Origin: Azonexus sp. | GTDB taxonomy: Bacteria > Pseudomonadota > Gammaproteobacteria > Burkholderiales > Rhodocyclaceae | Reading direction: 5' to 3' | Length of the DNA: 64,000 nucleotides | Assembly (NCBI RefSeq): GCF_023150235.1 | Contig: NZ_JAKLLH010000013.1 | Location: forward strand, 34,302 to 98,301 | Shown here: piece after piece, positions 7,700 to 16,210 of the stretch | How the letters are laid out: each line of letters starts with the position of its first letter | How positions within the stretch are numbered: the first letter of the stretch is position 1 | Program-made: the position numbers and the translations under genes | Notes under the pieces: model-generated | Seen by the model: only the letters and a program-made list of their open reading frames with translations | Databases searched by the model: none | Told to the model about the DNA's origin: nothing

Positions 7700-8899
7700 A
7701 TGAGTCTCGAACCGCTGTCCGCCGTCCCCCCGTCGTCACTCGAAACACGGCTGCTCGCCCATCTCGCCGAGCTCGACAGCAGCGGTCTGCGCCGTCGCCG
7801 GCGGCTACTGGCCAGCCCCTGCGGCCGCGAAGTCACGGTCGACGGGCAAAAATTGCTTAATTTCGCCAGCAACGACTACCTCGGCCTGGCCAGCGACCCG
7901 CGCCTCGCCGCTGCGCTGGCCGAAGGCGCCGGGCAATGGGGCGCCGGCAGCGGCGCGGCACACCTGGTCAGCGGTCACATGCAGGCGCACGAAGACCTGG
8001 AACAGGCGCTGGCCGCCTTCGTCGGCTTTCCCCGCGTGCTCAGCTTTGCCACCGGCTATCTGGCCAACATCGCCGTCACTCCGACCTTTGCCGGCCGTGG
8101 CGCCGCCGTGTTCGCCGACAAGCTCAACCACGCCTCGCTGATCGACGCGATGCAACTGGCCAAGGCGCAGGGCGCCGAGGTCCACCGCTACGCCCATAAC
8201 GACATGGCCGCGCTGGCGCAACTGTTGGAAAAAAGCCCGGCCGCCAGCAAGCTGATCGTCACCGACGCCGTCTTCAGCATGGACGGCGACCTGGCCCCGC
8301 TCAACGAGTTGTTTGCCCTCGCCGAAGCGTACGACGCCTGGCTGGTGATCGACGACGCCCACGGCTTCGGCGTACTCGGGCCACACGGCGAAGGCAGCCT
8401 GGCGCATTGCCGCCTGCCCTACCATCCGCGCCTGCTGCTGATGGGCACGCTGGGCAAGGCCGCCGGCGTCGGCGGCGCCTTCGTCGCCGGTTCGGAAACC
8501 GCCATCGACTACCTGCTCAATTGCGGTCGCGGCTACATCTTCACCACCGCCGCGCCGCCAGCCGTCGCCTGCGCGCTGCACGCCAGCCTGCGCCTGATCG
8601 CCGCCGGCGACGACCTGCGCACCCGGCTGCAGGCGCACATCGCGCAATTGCGCGCCGGCCTCGCCGGCCTGCCGTGGACCTTGCTGCCGTCGGATACCGC
8701 GATCCAGCCGCTGATCGTCGGCGACAACCAGGCTGCGCTGCAACTCGCCGATGCCTTGCGCCAGCGCGGGCTGTGGACGCCGGCGATCCGCCCGCCGACC
8801 GTGCCCAAGGGCAGCGCCCGGCTGCGCATTTCGCTGTCGGCCGGACACACCGCCGACGACATCGAACGCCTGATCACCGCCTTGAAGGAACTCGCATGA
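7700..8899 (+). CDS. bioF: 8-amino-7-oxononanoate synthase BioF
   Basis: 399-residue PLP-dependent alpha-oxoamine synthase that condenses pimeloyl-ACP/CoA with alanine in biotin synthesis. The PLP lysine is in GTLGKAAGVGG (Lys253), and the cofactor-stacking region shows IDDAHGFG (residues 217-224). ATG 7700 is preferred to an in-frame ATG at 7673 because it gives the usual family length. It overlaps bioH by 4 nt (ATGA) and heads the bioFHCD operon. bioA and bioB are not in the window. Confidence 0.95.
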   Translation: MSLEPLSAVPPSSLETRLLAHLAELDSSGLRRRRRLLASPCGREVTVDGQKLLNFASNDYLGLASDPRLAAALAEGAGQWGAGSGAAHLVSGHMQAHEDLEQALAAFVGFPRVLSFATGYLANIAVTPTFAGRGAAVFADKLNHASLIDAMQLAKAQGAEVHRYAHNDMAALAQLLEKSPAASKLIVTDAVFSMDGDLAPLNELFALAEAYDAWLVIDDAHGFGVLGPHGEGSLAHCRLPYHPRLLLMGTLGKAAGVGGAFVAGSETAIDYLLNCGRGYIFTTAAPPAVACALHASLRLIAAGDDLRTRLQAHIAQLRAGLAGLPWTLLPSDTAIQPLIVGDNQAALQLADALRQRGLWTPAIRPPTVPKGSARLRISLSAGHTADDIERLITALKELA

Positions 8900-9621
8900 C
8901 TGCTCCGCTGTTTTTCATTCCCGGCTGGTGTCTCGGCCGCGGCCCGCTGCAATCCACGGTCGACGCGCTCAACGGGCAATTTCTCGACCTCCCCGGTTAC
9001 CGCAACACCGCCGACGGCACCCCGCCGATCGATGACTTTGCCGCCGCCGTTGCCCATTACGCCGAGCGTCTGCCGCCCGGCGCGACGCTGGCCGGCTGGT
9101 CGATTGGCGCGCAGCTGGCGCTGGCGGTAGCGGCACAAGCCCCGGCCAAGGTCGGCAAGCTGCTGCTGGTCGCCGGCACCACCTCCTTCGTCCAGCGCGA
9201 CGGCTGGCCACAGGCCATGCCGCCGGTGGCGCTCGCCGAATTCACCGCCGCCATGGCCGCCGATGCCGAAGCCATGCTGCCGCGCTTCGTCGGTGGCTTC
9301 AACCGGGGCGATGTGCGTGCCAAGGAAGTCACCCGCATCCTGCTCGACCAGGCCGACCCACGCCCGGCCAGTGAAGTGCTGCAAAGTGGCCTGCGCTGGC
9401 TGGCCGAGGTCGATTTGCGCCCGCTCGCGCCGCAGGTGCAGGCACCGACCCTGCTGCTGCACGGCGCAGCCGACCCGCTGATGCCGCAAGGCGCCGCCGA
9501 AGCGCTGGCAGCGCTGATCCCCGGTGCCCGCCTTGAGCTGTTCGCCGAATGCGCACACGCGCCGTTCATTTCGCGCCCGGACGAATTCCTCGCCCGTGCC
9601 CGTGCCTTCATCGATGCCTGA
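8896..9621 (+). CDS. bioH: Pimeloyl-ACP methyl ester carboxylesterase BioH
   Basis: 241-residue alpha/beta hydrolase that removes the methyl group from pimeloyl-ACP methyl ester and so ends the BioC-BioH pathway. The nucleophile elbow is GWSIG (Ser69). The catalytic Asp is in GAADPLMP and the catalytic His in ECAHAPF. The start overlaps the bioF stop by 4 nt and the end overlaps bioC by 8 nt, which points to translational coupling. Confidence 0.93.
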   Translation: MTAPLFFIPGWCLGRGPLQSTVDALNGQFLDLPGYRNTADGTPPIDDFAAAVAHYAERLPPGATLAGWSIGAQLALAVAAQAPAKVGKLLLVAGTTSFVQRDGWPQAMPPVALAEFTAAMAADAEAMLPRFVGGFNRGDVRAKEVTRILLDQADPRPASEVLQSGLRWLAEVDLRPLAPQVQAPTLLLHGAADPLMPQGAAEALAALIPGARLELFAECAHAPFISRPDEFLARARAFIDA

Positions 9622-10393
9622 GCAACCCGCCAAGTCCCGGGTCCGCGCCGCTTTCGAGCGTGCCGCCGAAAGCTACGACAGCGCCGCGGCAGTCCAGCGG
9701 CGGATCTGCCAGCAGTTGTGCGCGCAATTGCCGGAGGCCTTTTCCCCCCGCCAGGTGCTCGATGCCGGCTGCGGTACCGGTTACGCCCTGAACCTGCTGC
9801 GACAGCGCTTTCCGCTGGCGCAGTATCTGGCGCTCGACTTTTCCCCGGCCATGTTGCAACGCTGTCTCGACAGCCAGCCGGGAAAAACGCTGGCACTGGC
9901 TGGCGATATCGAGCAACTGCCCTTGGCCGACGCCAGCGTCGACCTCTACTGGTCGAGCCTGGCCGTGCAATGGTGCGATCTCGGACGAGCCCTGGCCGAG
10001 GCTCGGCGAGTACTCAAACCGGGCGGCGCGCTGGCCCTGGCAACCCTGGGGCCGGCCACCTTCGCCGAATTGCGTGCCGCCTTCGCCGACGTCGACCGGC
10101 ATGCGCACACCCTGAGTTTCCTTGAAGCCCGCGAGGTGGCACGCCTCGCCGACCGTAGCGGCTTTACCACGGTCGACGTCGGCATTCACCGGGAAACCGC
10201 GCACTATCCGGACTTCCCCGCCCTGCTCCGCGCCGTCAAGGCCGTCGGTGCCAACCAGATCGGTGCCGGGCGGCGTACCGGCCTGCTCGGGCGCAGTGCC
10301 TTTGCCCGTGCCGCCGCCGCTGCCGAAAGCGGTCGCCAGCCCGAGGGGCTCCCTCTCGGCTACGAAGCGATTCTCCTGCTTGCCCGTGCCTGA
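9614..10393 (+). CDS. bioC: Malonyl-ACP O-methyltransferase BioC
   Basis: 259-residue class I SAM methyltransferase. The SAM-binding motif I is VLDAGCGTGYAL, and the post-I acidic residue is in ALDFSPAML. The N-terminus (RAAFERAAESYDSAAAVQ) is typical of BioC. It methylates malonyl-ACP so that fatty-acid synthesis can build the pimeloyl chain. ATG 9614 lies inside the end of bioH. Confidence 0.93.
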   Translation: MPEQPAKSRVRAAFERAAESYDSAAAVQRRICQQLCAQLPEAFSPRQVLDAGCGTGYALNLLRQRFPLAQYLALDFSPAMLQRCLDSQPGKTLALAGDIEQLPLADASVDLYWSSLAVQWCDLGRALAEARRVLKPGGALALATLGPATFAELRAAFADVDRHAHTLSFLEAREVARLADRSGFTTVDVGIHRETAHYPDFPALLRAVKAVGANQIGAGRRTGLLGRSAFARAAAAAESGRQPEGLPLGYEAILLLARA

Positions 10394-10438
10394 CCCCCAC
10401 GCACCACCGCCTGCCGCCCCCTTGACCCACAACACCCC

Positions 10439-11137
10439 ATGACCGCTCAGCCCGCTCCCGCCTACTTCGTCGCCGGCACCGATACCGAGATCGGCAAGAC
10501 CTTCGTCAGTTGCGCCCTGATCCAGCGGGCCGCCCAGCACGGACTGCGCGCCGGAGGGCTGAAGCCGATAGCCGCCGGTACCGACGCCGCAGGCAGAAAC
10601 GAGGATGTCGAACAACTACTGGCAGCCAGCAATACCGCCCTGCCCCTCGATCTGGTCAATCGCTACCGTTTTCGTGCCGCCGTCGCGCCACATATTGCCG
10701 CCCGCGACGAAGACATCGCCATCCATTTTCCGGCAATTGCCGCAGACCTCGCGCAGGCACGCGGGCAGAGCGATTTCCTGATTGTCGAGGGCGTCGGCGG
10801 TTTTCGCGTGCCGCTGGGCGTGGACCGTGACGGTCGCCCGCAGGACAGCGCCGACCTCGCGCAAGCACTCGGCTTGCCCCTCATTTTTGTCGTCGGCATG
10901 CGCCTGGGGTGCATCAACCACTGCCTGCTCAGTATCGAGGCCATTCAGGCACGCGGCTTGAACCTGGCCGGCTGGGTCGCCAACCGGGTCGATCCGGAGA
11001 TGTCGCGCTTCGACGACAATCTGCATACCCTGCAATCGCTGCTTCCCGCACCGCTGCTAGGCTGCATTCCCCACGCACCGGCTGGCGGCGCCGCTGGCGC
11101 TGCCCGGCATCTGCGCCTGCCCGGCGAACGGATTTAG
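10439..11137 (+). CDS. bioD: Dethiobiotin synthetase BioD
   Basis: 232-residue ATP-dependent carboxylase closing the ureido ring of dethiobiotin. The P-loop is GTDTEIGKT near the N-terminus, followed by LKPIAAG with the catalytic lysine and VEGVGGFRVPL, which binds Mg and substrate. It starts 45 nt after bioC and is the last gene of this biotin run. No clear terminator follows. Confidence 0.94.
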   Translation: MTAQPAPAYFVAGTDTEIGKTFVSCALIQRAAQHGLRAGGLKPIAAGTDAAGRNEDVEQLLAASNTALPLDLVNRYRFRAAVAPHIAARDEDIAIHFPAIAADLAQARGQSDFLIVEGVGGFRVPLGVDRDGRPQDSADLAQALGLPLIFVVGMRLGCINHCLLSIEAIQARGLNLAGWVANRVDPEMSRFDDNLHTLQSLLPAPLLGCIPHAPAGGAAGAARHLRLPGERI

Positions 11138-11162
11138 CGGCAAACCGGGCAAACCGGGCGGA

Positions 11163-11510
11163 TCAGACCGCCGCTTCCTGGCGCAGGACGGAAGCCACCA
11201 GGCGGACCCTGGCCAGCAAGCCTTCGACCGCAGTGTCGAGATGGGCCACTTCCCCGTTTTTCGCCTTCTGTTCGATCCACAGCGCCTCGGCCGCGCCATC
11301 CTCGTCGGACATCGTCGACAGCAAACCCTTGATCGTGTGCGCCTCGCGCCGCAAAGTCGCCGCATCGCCACTGGCGTATGCCGCACTCAGGGCCGCACAG
11401 TTACCGTCCACGTCCTCGAGGAACATGTCGATCATCATCGCGAGAATTTCCTCGTCGCCTCCGAGGCGGTCGAGGATCAAGCCGCGGTCAAGCACAAAGG
11501 GCTTGCTCAT
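11163..11510 (-). CDS. Stand-alone Hpt (histidine phosphotransfer) protein
   Basis: 115 residues, a single Hpt four-helix domain with the phospho-acceptor in EAHTIKGLL (His58). It lies downstream of the HD-GYP response regulator on the same strand with a 121-nt gap, so the two may be co-transcribed and exchange phosphate. No hybrid kinase is adjacent. The partner could be the sensor kinase at 29654-31024, but that is a guess. Confidence 0.82.
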   Translation of the reverse strand: MSKPFVLDRGLILDRLGGDEEILAMMIDMFLEDVDGNCAALSAAYASGDAATLRREAHTIKGLLSTMSDEDGAAEALWIEQKAKNGEVAHLDTAVEGLLARVRLVASVLRQEAAV

Positions 11511-11631
11511 TCGGTTCTCCCGGTCCGCACGCAGCCAGCGGCGGACCCGTCATGGTTCAAGTTATCCGGGAAGTCTAGCAGTCCGCCGACCGACAGGGCA
11601 AAAACGCCGGCCGGCCGACATTCGCGCTGGT

Positions 11632-12684
11632 TTACATCATGACCGGCTCGGCGTCCTGGAAACGGGCGCGGATTTCCAGCACCTGATCCCAGGCCGCCAG
11701 CAGGGCGTCGACACAAGCGGGGTCGAAGTGAGCGCCACGACCTTCCTTCAGCAGGCCCACCGCATCCTCCAGGGTCCAGGCGGGCTTGTATGGACGCTCC
11801 GAGGTCAAGGCATCGAAAACATCGGCGACGGCGACGATACGCCCGAAAATCGGAATCTGCTCGCCGGCCAGGGCATTGGGATAGCCGCTGCCGTCGAATT
11901 TTTCGTGATGCGACAAGGCAATCTCGGCGCCGGCGTGCAGGATTTCGGAAGCACTGTCTTTCAGCAACTCGTAGCCCATGCGGGCATGCTGCTTCATGAT
12001 TTCGAATTCCTCCGGCGTCAGGCGTGCCGGCTTCAGGAGAATGGCGTCGGGAATGCCGATCTTGCCGACATCGTGCAGCGGTGCCGCCTCGAGCAGGAGT
12101 TTCTGGCGGTCGGCATCGAGACCGAGCTGCTTTCCGATCAGCAGCGAATAGTGCGCCATGCGCTGGATATGTGCCCCGGTCTCGGGGTCGCGGAACTCCG
12201 CCGCCCGCGACATGCGGTAGATCAGTTCCTGCTCGCGCGCCAGAATGGCCTGGGTACGTTCATCGACCATCCTCGCCAGGTGACGTGTCCAGTCCTCCTG
12301 AAATTTCTGACCATTGCGCAGATTGAGCATGTTGCGTACACGCGCCGAAAATTCGATGCGGTCGATGGGCTTGGTGAGAAAATCGTTGGCCCCGCCCTGC
12401 AGAACCTGGTAACGCACTTCTTTTTGATCGTTGGCGGTGACCATCAGGACGGGAATTTCCCCGGCACCACCCAGAGCGCGAAAAGCGGCGATGAACTGCT
12501 GACCGTTGAGGTCCGGCATCATGTAATCGACGATCACCAGATCCGGAATCGTCTGCCGGCACCAGTCGAGCGCCGCTTGCGGATGCTCGAAAAGCACCGG
12601 CTCGCAATCGCCCAACTTCTGCACCAGTGCCTTGATCAGGGTCAGGTTGATTGGACTGTCGTCAACGATGAGAACGGTATTCAT
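11632..12684 (-). CDS. Response regulator with HD-GYP c-di-GMP phosphodiesterase domain (RpfG type)
   Basis: 350 residues: an N-terminal receiver (acceptor Asp53 in IVDYMMPD, switch Lys in FLTKPID), a short linker helix, then an HD-GYP domain. The HD pair is in [11 protein letters not shown] (His204, Asp205) and the GYP signature in [11 protein letters not shown] (259-269). The domain is intact, so it is expected to hydrolyse cyclic di-GMP under phosphorylation control. ATG 12684 has AGGCGG upstream. It is divergent from yciB, with overlapping promoter-like sequence between them. Confidence 0.92.
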   Translation of the reverse strand: MNTVLIVDDSPINLTLIKALVQKLGDCEPVLFEHPQAALDWCRQTIPDLVIVDYMMPDLNGQQFIAAFRALGGAGEIPVLMVTANDQKEVRYQVLQGGANDFLTKPIDRIEFSARVRNMLNLRNGQKFQEDWTRHLARMVDERTQAILAREQELIYRMSRAAEFRDPETGAHIQRMAHYSLLIGKQLGLDADRQKLLLEAAPLHDVGKIGIPDAILLKPARLTPEEFEIMKQHARMGYELLKDSASEILHAGAEIALSHHEKFDGSGYPNALAGEQIPIFGRIVAVADVFDALTSERPYKPAWTLEDAVGLLKEGRGAHFDPACVDALLAAWDQVLEIRARFQDAEPVMM

Positions 12685-12721
12685 GGGCCGCCTGCCTGCG
12701 AATGGAGGAAGAGCCTGCAAG

Positions 12722-12729
12722 TATATAAT
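12722..12729. promoter_or_regulatory. Overlapping divergent -10-like elements
   Basis: On the plus strand TATAAT occupies 12724-12729, only 7 nt before the yciB ATG at 12737. On the minus strand TATACT occupies 12727-12722, about 38 nt from the response-regulator start. No good -35 is visible for the plus strand. The match may be functional in one direction only. Confidence 0.4.
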
Positions 12730-12736
12730 GCCGGCC

Positions 12737-13345
12737 ATGAAACTACTTTTCGATCTCTTTCCCGTCATCCTCTTCTTCGCCAGCTTCAAGTATGCGGAGA
12801 AGCACCCGGAACAGGCTATCGACTGGCTGACCTCCTTGCTCGGGCAAGCTCCGGGCGATGGAAAACAGGCGCCGATCCTGCTTGCGACACTGGTAGTCAT
12901 TGCCGCCACCGTCGGCCAGATCCTCTGGGTCCGCCTGCGCCACGGACGAGTGGACAAGATGCTCTGGCTCAGCCTGGTGCTGGTCGTCGTCTTCGGCAGC
13001 CTGACGCTGATCTTCCAGGACGAGACCTTCATCAAGTGGAAGCCGACCATCCTCTACTGGGCATTCGCGGGTAGCCTGGTCTTCAGCTCGCTGGTGCTCA
13101 AGAAAAACGCCATCCGCAGCATGCTCGGCGAGCAGTTGAGCCTGCCGGAGCCGGTCTGGGAAACGCTCCGTCGCGCCTGGATCGGTTTTTTCAGCGGCAT
13201 GGGCGTGCTCAACCTGCTCATTGCCTACAACTTTTCCACCGACACCTGGGTCAATTTCAAACTTTTCGGCGGCATGGGCCTGATGCTGGCCTTCGTTCTC
13301 GCCCAAGGCATGCTGCTCTCCAAATATATCGAGGAAGAAAAATAA
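12737..13345 (+). CDS. yciB: Inner-membrane septation protein A family (YciB/IspZ)
   Basis: 202 residues with five or six hydrophobic helices. The [14 protein letters not shown] start, the [11 protein letters not shown] loop and the [11 protein letters not shown] segment are hallmarks of YciB. The family has been linked to cell division and envelope integrity. The stop overlaps the start of the next gene (TAATG), and the yciB-yciI-bolA-parvulin order is common in Betaproteobacteria. Confidence 0.93.
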   Translation: MKLLFDLFPVILFFASFKYAEKHPEQAIDWLTSLLGQAPGDGKQAPILLATLVVIAATVGQILWVRLRHGRVDKMLWLSLVLVVVFGSLTLIFQDETFIKWKPTILYWAFAGSLVFSSLVLKKNAIRSMLGEQLSLPEPVWETLRRAWIGFFSGMGVLNLLIAYNFSTDTWVNFKLFGGMGLMLAFVLAQGMLLSKYIEEEK

Positions 13346-13647
13346 TGTTCTACGCCATCATTGCCGAAGATCGTGCCGGCACGCTCGAACAGCGTCTGGC
13401 CGCTCGTCCCGACCATCTCGCCCGCCTGCAGGCACTGCAGGCCGAAGGGCGTCTCTTCGTTGCCGGCCCCTGCCCGGCCATCGACTCGCCGGACCCCGGT
13501 CCGGCCGGCTTCAGCGGCAGCCTGATCATCGCCGAATTCGCCTCGCTCGAGGCCGCGCGCAGCTGGGCCGACGCCGACCCTTACATTGCCGCCGGCGTCT
13601 ATGAGCAGGTGACGGTCAAGCCCTTCCGGAAAGCCCTGCCGGCATGA
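13345..13647 (+). CDS. YciI-like protein
   Basis: 100 residues of the YCII/ferredoxin-like alpha-beta fold: [15 protein letters not shown] at the N-terminus, [14 protein letters not shown], and a C-terminal [17 protein letters not shown] block. The conserved His and Asp sit in RPDHL and the DP motif. The family's role is poorly known. It overlaps yciB by 1 nt and bolA by 4 nt. Confidence 0.85.
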   Translation: MFYAIIAEDRAGTLEQRLAARPDHLARLQALQAEGRLFVAGPCPAIDSPDPGPAGFSGSLIIAEFASLEAARSWADADPYIAAGVYEQVTVKPFRKALPA

Positions 13648-13907
13648 GCGACCGGATCGCCACCCTGCGTGCCCGGCTGGCGGTACTCGAACCGCAGCGC
13701 CTGGAAATCGTCGACGATTCGCATCGCCATGCCGGCCACGCCGGCGCCCGCGAAGGCGGCCACTATCGCCTGCACATCGTTTCCCGGCATTTTTGCGGCC
13801 AATCAACCCTGGCACGCCACCGCCTGATTTATGATGCGGTCGGCGACCTGATGCGCAACGGCATTCATGCCCTGATCATCGTCGCCCTCAGCCCCGAAGA
13901 AACCTGA
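13644..13907 (+). CDS. bolA: BolA family protein
   Basis: 87 residues of the BolA fold, which works with monothiol glutaredoxins in Fe-S cluster and iron regulation. Conserved features are the [16 protein letters not shown] block with the His cluster and the C-terminal [11 protein letters not shown]. The ATG overlaps the previous stop (ATGA). Confidence 0.9.
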   Translation: MSDRIATLRARLAVLEPQRLEIVDDSHRHAGHAGAREGGHYRLHIVSRHFCGQSTLARHRLIYDAVGDLMRNGIHALIIVALSPEET

Positions 13908-13944
13908 TTTTTGCCTTACACGACCCCCATCGAGGTAGTTTTCC

Positions 13945-14736
13945 ATGCGTAACATCTCCCGTCTGTCCGCCCTGCTTGTTGCAGGCGCCATCGTCTCCCT
14001 GCCGGCACTGGCCGCCGACAAGGGGAAGGCCTTTGCCACGGTCAACGGCCAGGCCATCCCGAATTCCGTTTATGAAGCCTTCAGCAGCGAGCAAAAGGCA
14101 CAGGGCGCGGCCGATTCGCCCGAATTGCAAGCCGCGATCCGCGAGGAACTGATCCGCCGCGAAGTCCTGGCACAGGAAGCCAAGAGGAAGGGCTTGGACA
14201 AGAACCCCGGCATCCAGGGCCAGATCGAACTGGCACGCCAGGCCGTGCTGATCCGCGCCCTGCTCTCCGAGCACGTTGGCGCCAACCCGGTCAGCGAAGC
14301 GCAACTGCGTGCCGAATACGACGCCATCAAGGCCGGCCTGGGCAATACCGAATACAAGTCGCGGCATATCCTGGTCGAAAGCGAGGAACAGGCAAAGGCC
14401 ATCGTCGCCAAGCTGGACAAGGGTGAAAAACTCGCCGACCTCGCCAAGCAGTCGAAGGATCCCGGCTCGCGCGACAACGGCGGCGATCTCGGCTGGAGCA
14501 GCCCCGGCGCCTACGTCAAGCCCTTTGCCGATGCCCTTTCGCAACTGAAGAAAGGCGAGTACACCAAGACTCCGGTCAAGAGCGACTTCGGTTACCACGT
14601 CATTCAGCTCGACGATACCCGCGCCCTGAACCCGCCCGCCTTCGACCAGTTGAAGCAGCAACTCCAGCAACGCGCCCATCAGCAACAAGTGGAAAAACTG
14701 GTCAAGGAATTGCGCGCCAAGGCCAAGGTCAACTGA
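13945..14736 (+). CDS. Periplasmic parvulin-type peptidyl-prolyl isomerase
   Basis: 263 residues: a signal peptide ending near LPALAADK, an N-terminal SurA/PrsA-like helical chaperone region (about 30-130), then a parvulin domain (about 133-235). The domain carries SRHILV, DPGSRDNGGDLGW and FGYHVIQL signatures, followed by a Lys/Gln-rich helix. It should assist folding of exported proteins. It follows bolA by 37 nt and is followed by a terminator. Confidence 0.9.
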   Translation: MRNISRLSALLVAGAIVSLPALAADKGKAFATVNGQAIPNSVYEAFSSEQKAQGAADSPELQAAIREELIRREVLAQEAKRKGLDKNPGIQGQIELARQAVLIRALLSEHVGANPVSEAQLRAEYDAIKAGLGNTEYKSRHILVESEEQAKAIVAKLDKGEKLADLAKQSKDPGSRDNGGDLGWSSPGAYVKPFADALSQLKKGEYTKTPVKSDFGYHVIQLDDTRALNPPAFDQLKQQLQQRAHQQQVEKLVKELRAKAKVN

Positions 14737-14783
14737 GCCGACATCGCGGCGGACCTCCCTTGTTCCCGCCACCGGATGCTCAC

Positions 14784-14813
14784 TGCCCGCCCGCCGGCGG
14801 GCATTTCTTTTTG
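14784..14813 (+). terminator. Intrinsic terminator after the parvulin gene
   Basis: TGCCCG (14784-14789) pairs with CGGGCA (14798-14803), with a further GCCCGCC/GGCGGGC self-complementary option, and TTTCTTTTT follows. It ends the yciB-yciI-bolA-parvulin unit. Confidence 0.75.
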
Positions 14814-14833
14814 TCGACGCCAGGAGAGTCCTC

Positions 14834-16141
14834 TTGTTCGGATTGAAAAACCTTTTCCCGCAATCCGCAGCGACAGCCGCTTCCCCCCCGTCGGCCACAT
14901 CGCCCACCAGCGATGCCCTGCTCTGCAGCGAGGCCGTTTTCGACCGTCGCAACCGGATTGCCGGCCATCTGCTGCGCATGCGCCAGGCAGACATCGCGGC
15001 CCGGGGACCGGCGTCGATTCAGGCCAGTCACGACGAGCAATTGCTGGCCCTGCTCAGTACCGAAGATCAGGCCGCACACGGCGGAATCTTCTTTCTGCCG
15101 CTATCTTCGGCCAGCCTCGCCCTATCCACGGTCGACCGCCTTGCCGGGCGAAAAATCATTCTCCTCCTGCAACTGGCCGACAAGGCACGGAGCGAGGATC
15201 TGCTGCCGCGTATCGAACAACTCCAGGCACTCGGATTGCAGATCGGCCTCTACCGACAACCCCGCCATGCGGCTTTCGGCGAACTGGTCACGGCCACCGA
15301 CTGCGGCGCCATCGACATCGCCGGCAACACCCCGGAAACGCTACGCGACTTCTCCGCCGCCTACCGCGCCATCGAGAAGGTGCGGCCTACCGCCCTGTTC
15401 GCTGCCAATATCGAACACCTCGACGAATTGCGCCTCTGCCGGCAATGGCACTTCGATTATTTCCACGGCCACTTTGCCGACCTGCCGTCCGTGACTGAAG
15501 ACGAACGCAGCGGCGCCGATCCGCACAAGATGCAGTTGCTGCACCTCCTGCGCCTGGTGCAGAGCGATGCCGACAATGCCAGCATCGCCGCCGCGCTCAA
15601 ACACGACCCCCTGCTCGCCTTCCGCATCCTGCGTTACCTCAACTCACCGGCGCTTGGCCTCTCCGGACGGATCGACAACATGGAGCAGGCGCTGATGCTG
15701 CTCGGGCGACAGCGCCTGTTCCGCTGGCTCTCGGTCTTGCTGTTTTCGGTGCGCGAGCCGCAATTCGGCGACTGGCTACTGGTCGAGAGCGCGCTCACAC
15801 GCGGCCGGCTGATGGAATTGCTCGGCCGCGACAGCCTGCCGCAACAATCGGGCGACCTGCTTTTCCTCACCGGCATTTTTTCCTGCCTCGACCGCCTGCT
15901 ACGCCGGCCGCTGCCGGAAATCATCGCCGACACGCCCCTGCCCGAGGCGGCGGCGGCCGCGTTGCTGCGCGACGAGGGGCCGCTGGCCCCCCTCCTGCGC
16001 ACGGCCATGGCGGGTGACAGCTTCGATCCACAACGTCTGGCGGCAAGCGCCCGCAATGCCGGACTGGCACCGTCGAGCGTCAATCGCGCCTTCCTCGCAG
16101 CCACGGCCTGGGCCAGCGAAGTGACCGAGCACTGGGAATAG
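14834..16141 (+). CDS. HDOD-domain signalling protein with degenerate EAL-like N-terminus
   Basis: 435 residues. The C-terminal half (about 225-420) is an HDOD domain with HKMQLLHLLRLV, LKHDPLLAFRILRYLNSPALGL and the ALMLLGRQRLFRWLSVLLF helix, as in YuxH-type proteins. The N-terminal half has the EAL-like fold pattern but no EAL motif or metal ligands, so phosphodiesterase activity is unlikely. The start is TTG, supported by CAGGAGAG 7 nt upstream. It probably acts as a signalling scaffold. Confidence 0.8.
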   Translation: MFGLKNLFPQSAATAASPPSATSPTSDALLCSEAVFDRRNRIAGHLLRMRQADIAARGPASIQASHDEQLLALLSTEDQAAHGGIFFLPLSSASLALSTVDRLAGRKIILLLQLADKARSEDLLPRIEQLQALGLQIGLYRQPRHAAFGELVTATDCGAIDIAGNTPETLRDFSAAYRAIEKVRPTALFAANIEHLDELRLCRQWHFDYFHGHFADLPSVTEDERSGADPHKMQLLHLLRLVQSDADNASIAAALKHDPLLAFRILRYLNSPALGLSGRIDNMEQALMLLGRQRLFRWLSVLLFSVREPQFGDWLLVESALTRGRLMELLGRDSLPQQSGDLLFLTGIFSCLDRLLRRPLPEIIADTPLPEAAAAALLRDEGPLAPLLRTAMAGDSFDPQRLAASARNAGLAPSSVNRAFLAATAWASEVTEHWE

Positions 16142-16210
16142 CCGGCTCCCGCAAAACCGGACCGGGCCGGGGATCGAATTGATCCAGGTCCATGCGCGGG
16201 CCGGGCAAAC

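Noticed and set aside
14834-15500. Active EAL phosphodiesterase domain
   Set aside because: The EAL signature and the metal-binding residues are absent. Only the fold pattern remains, so it was called degenerate.
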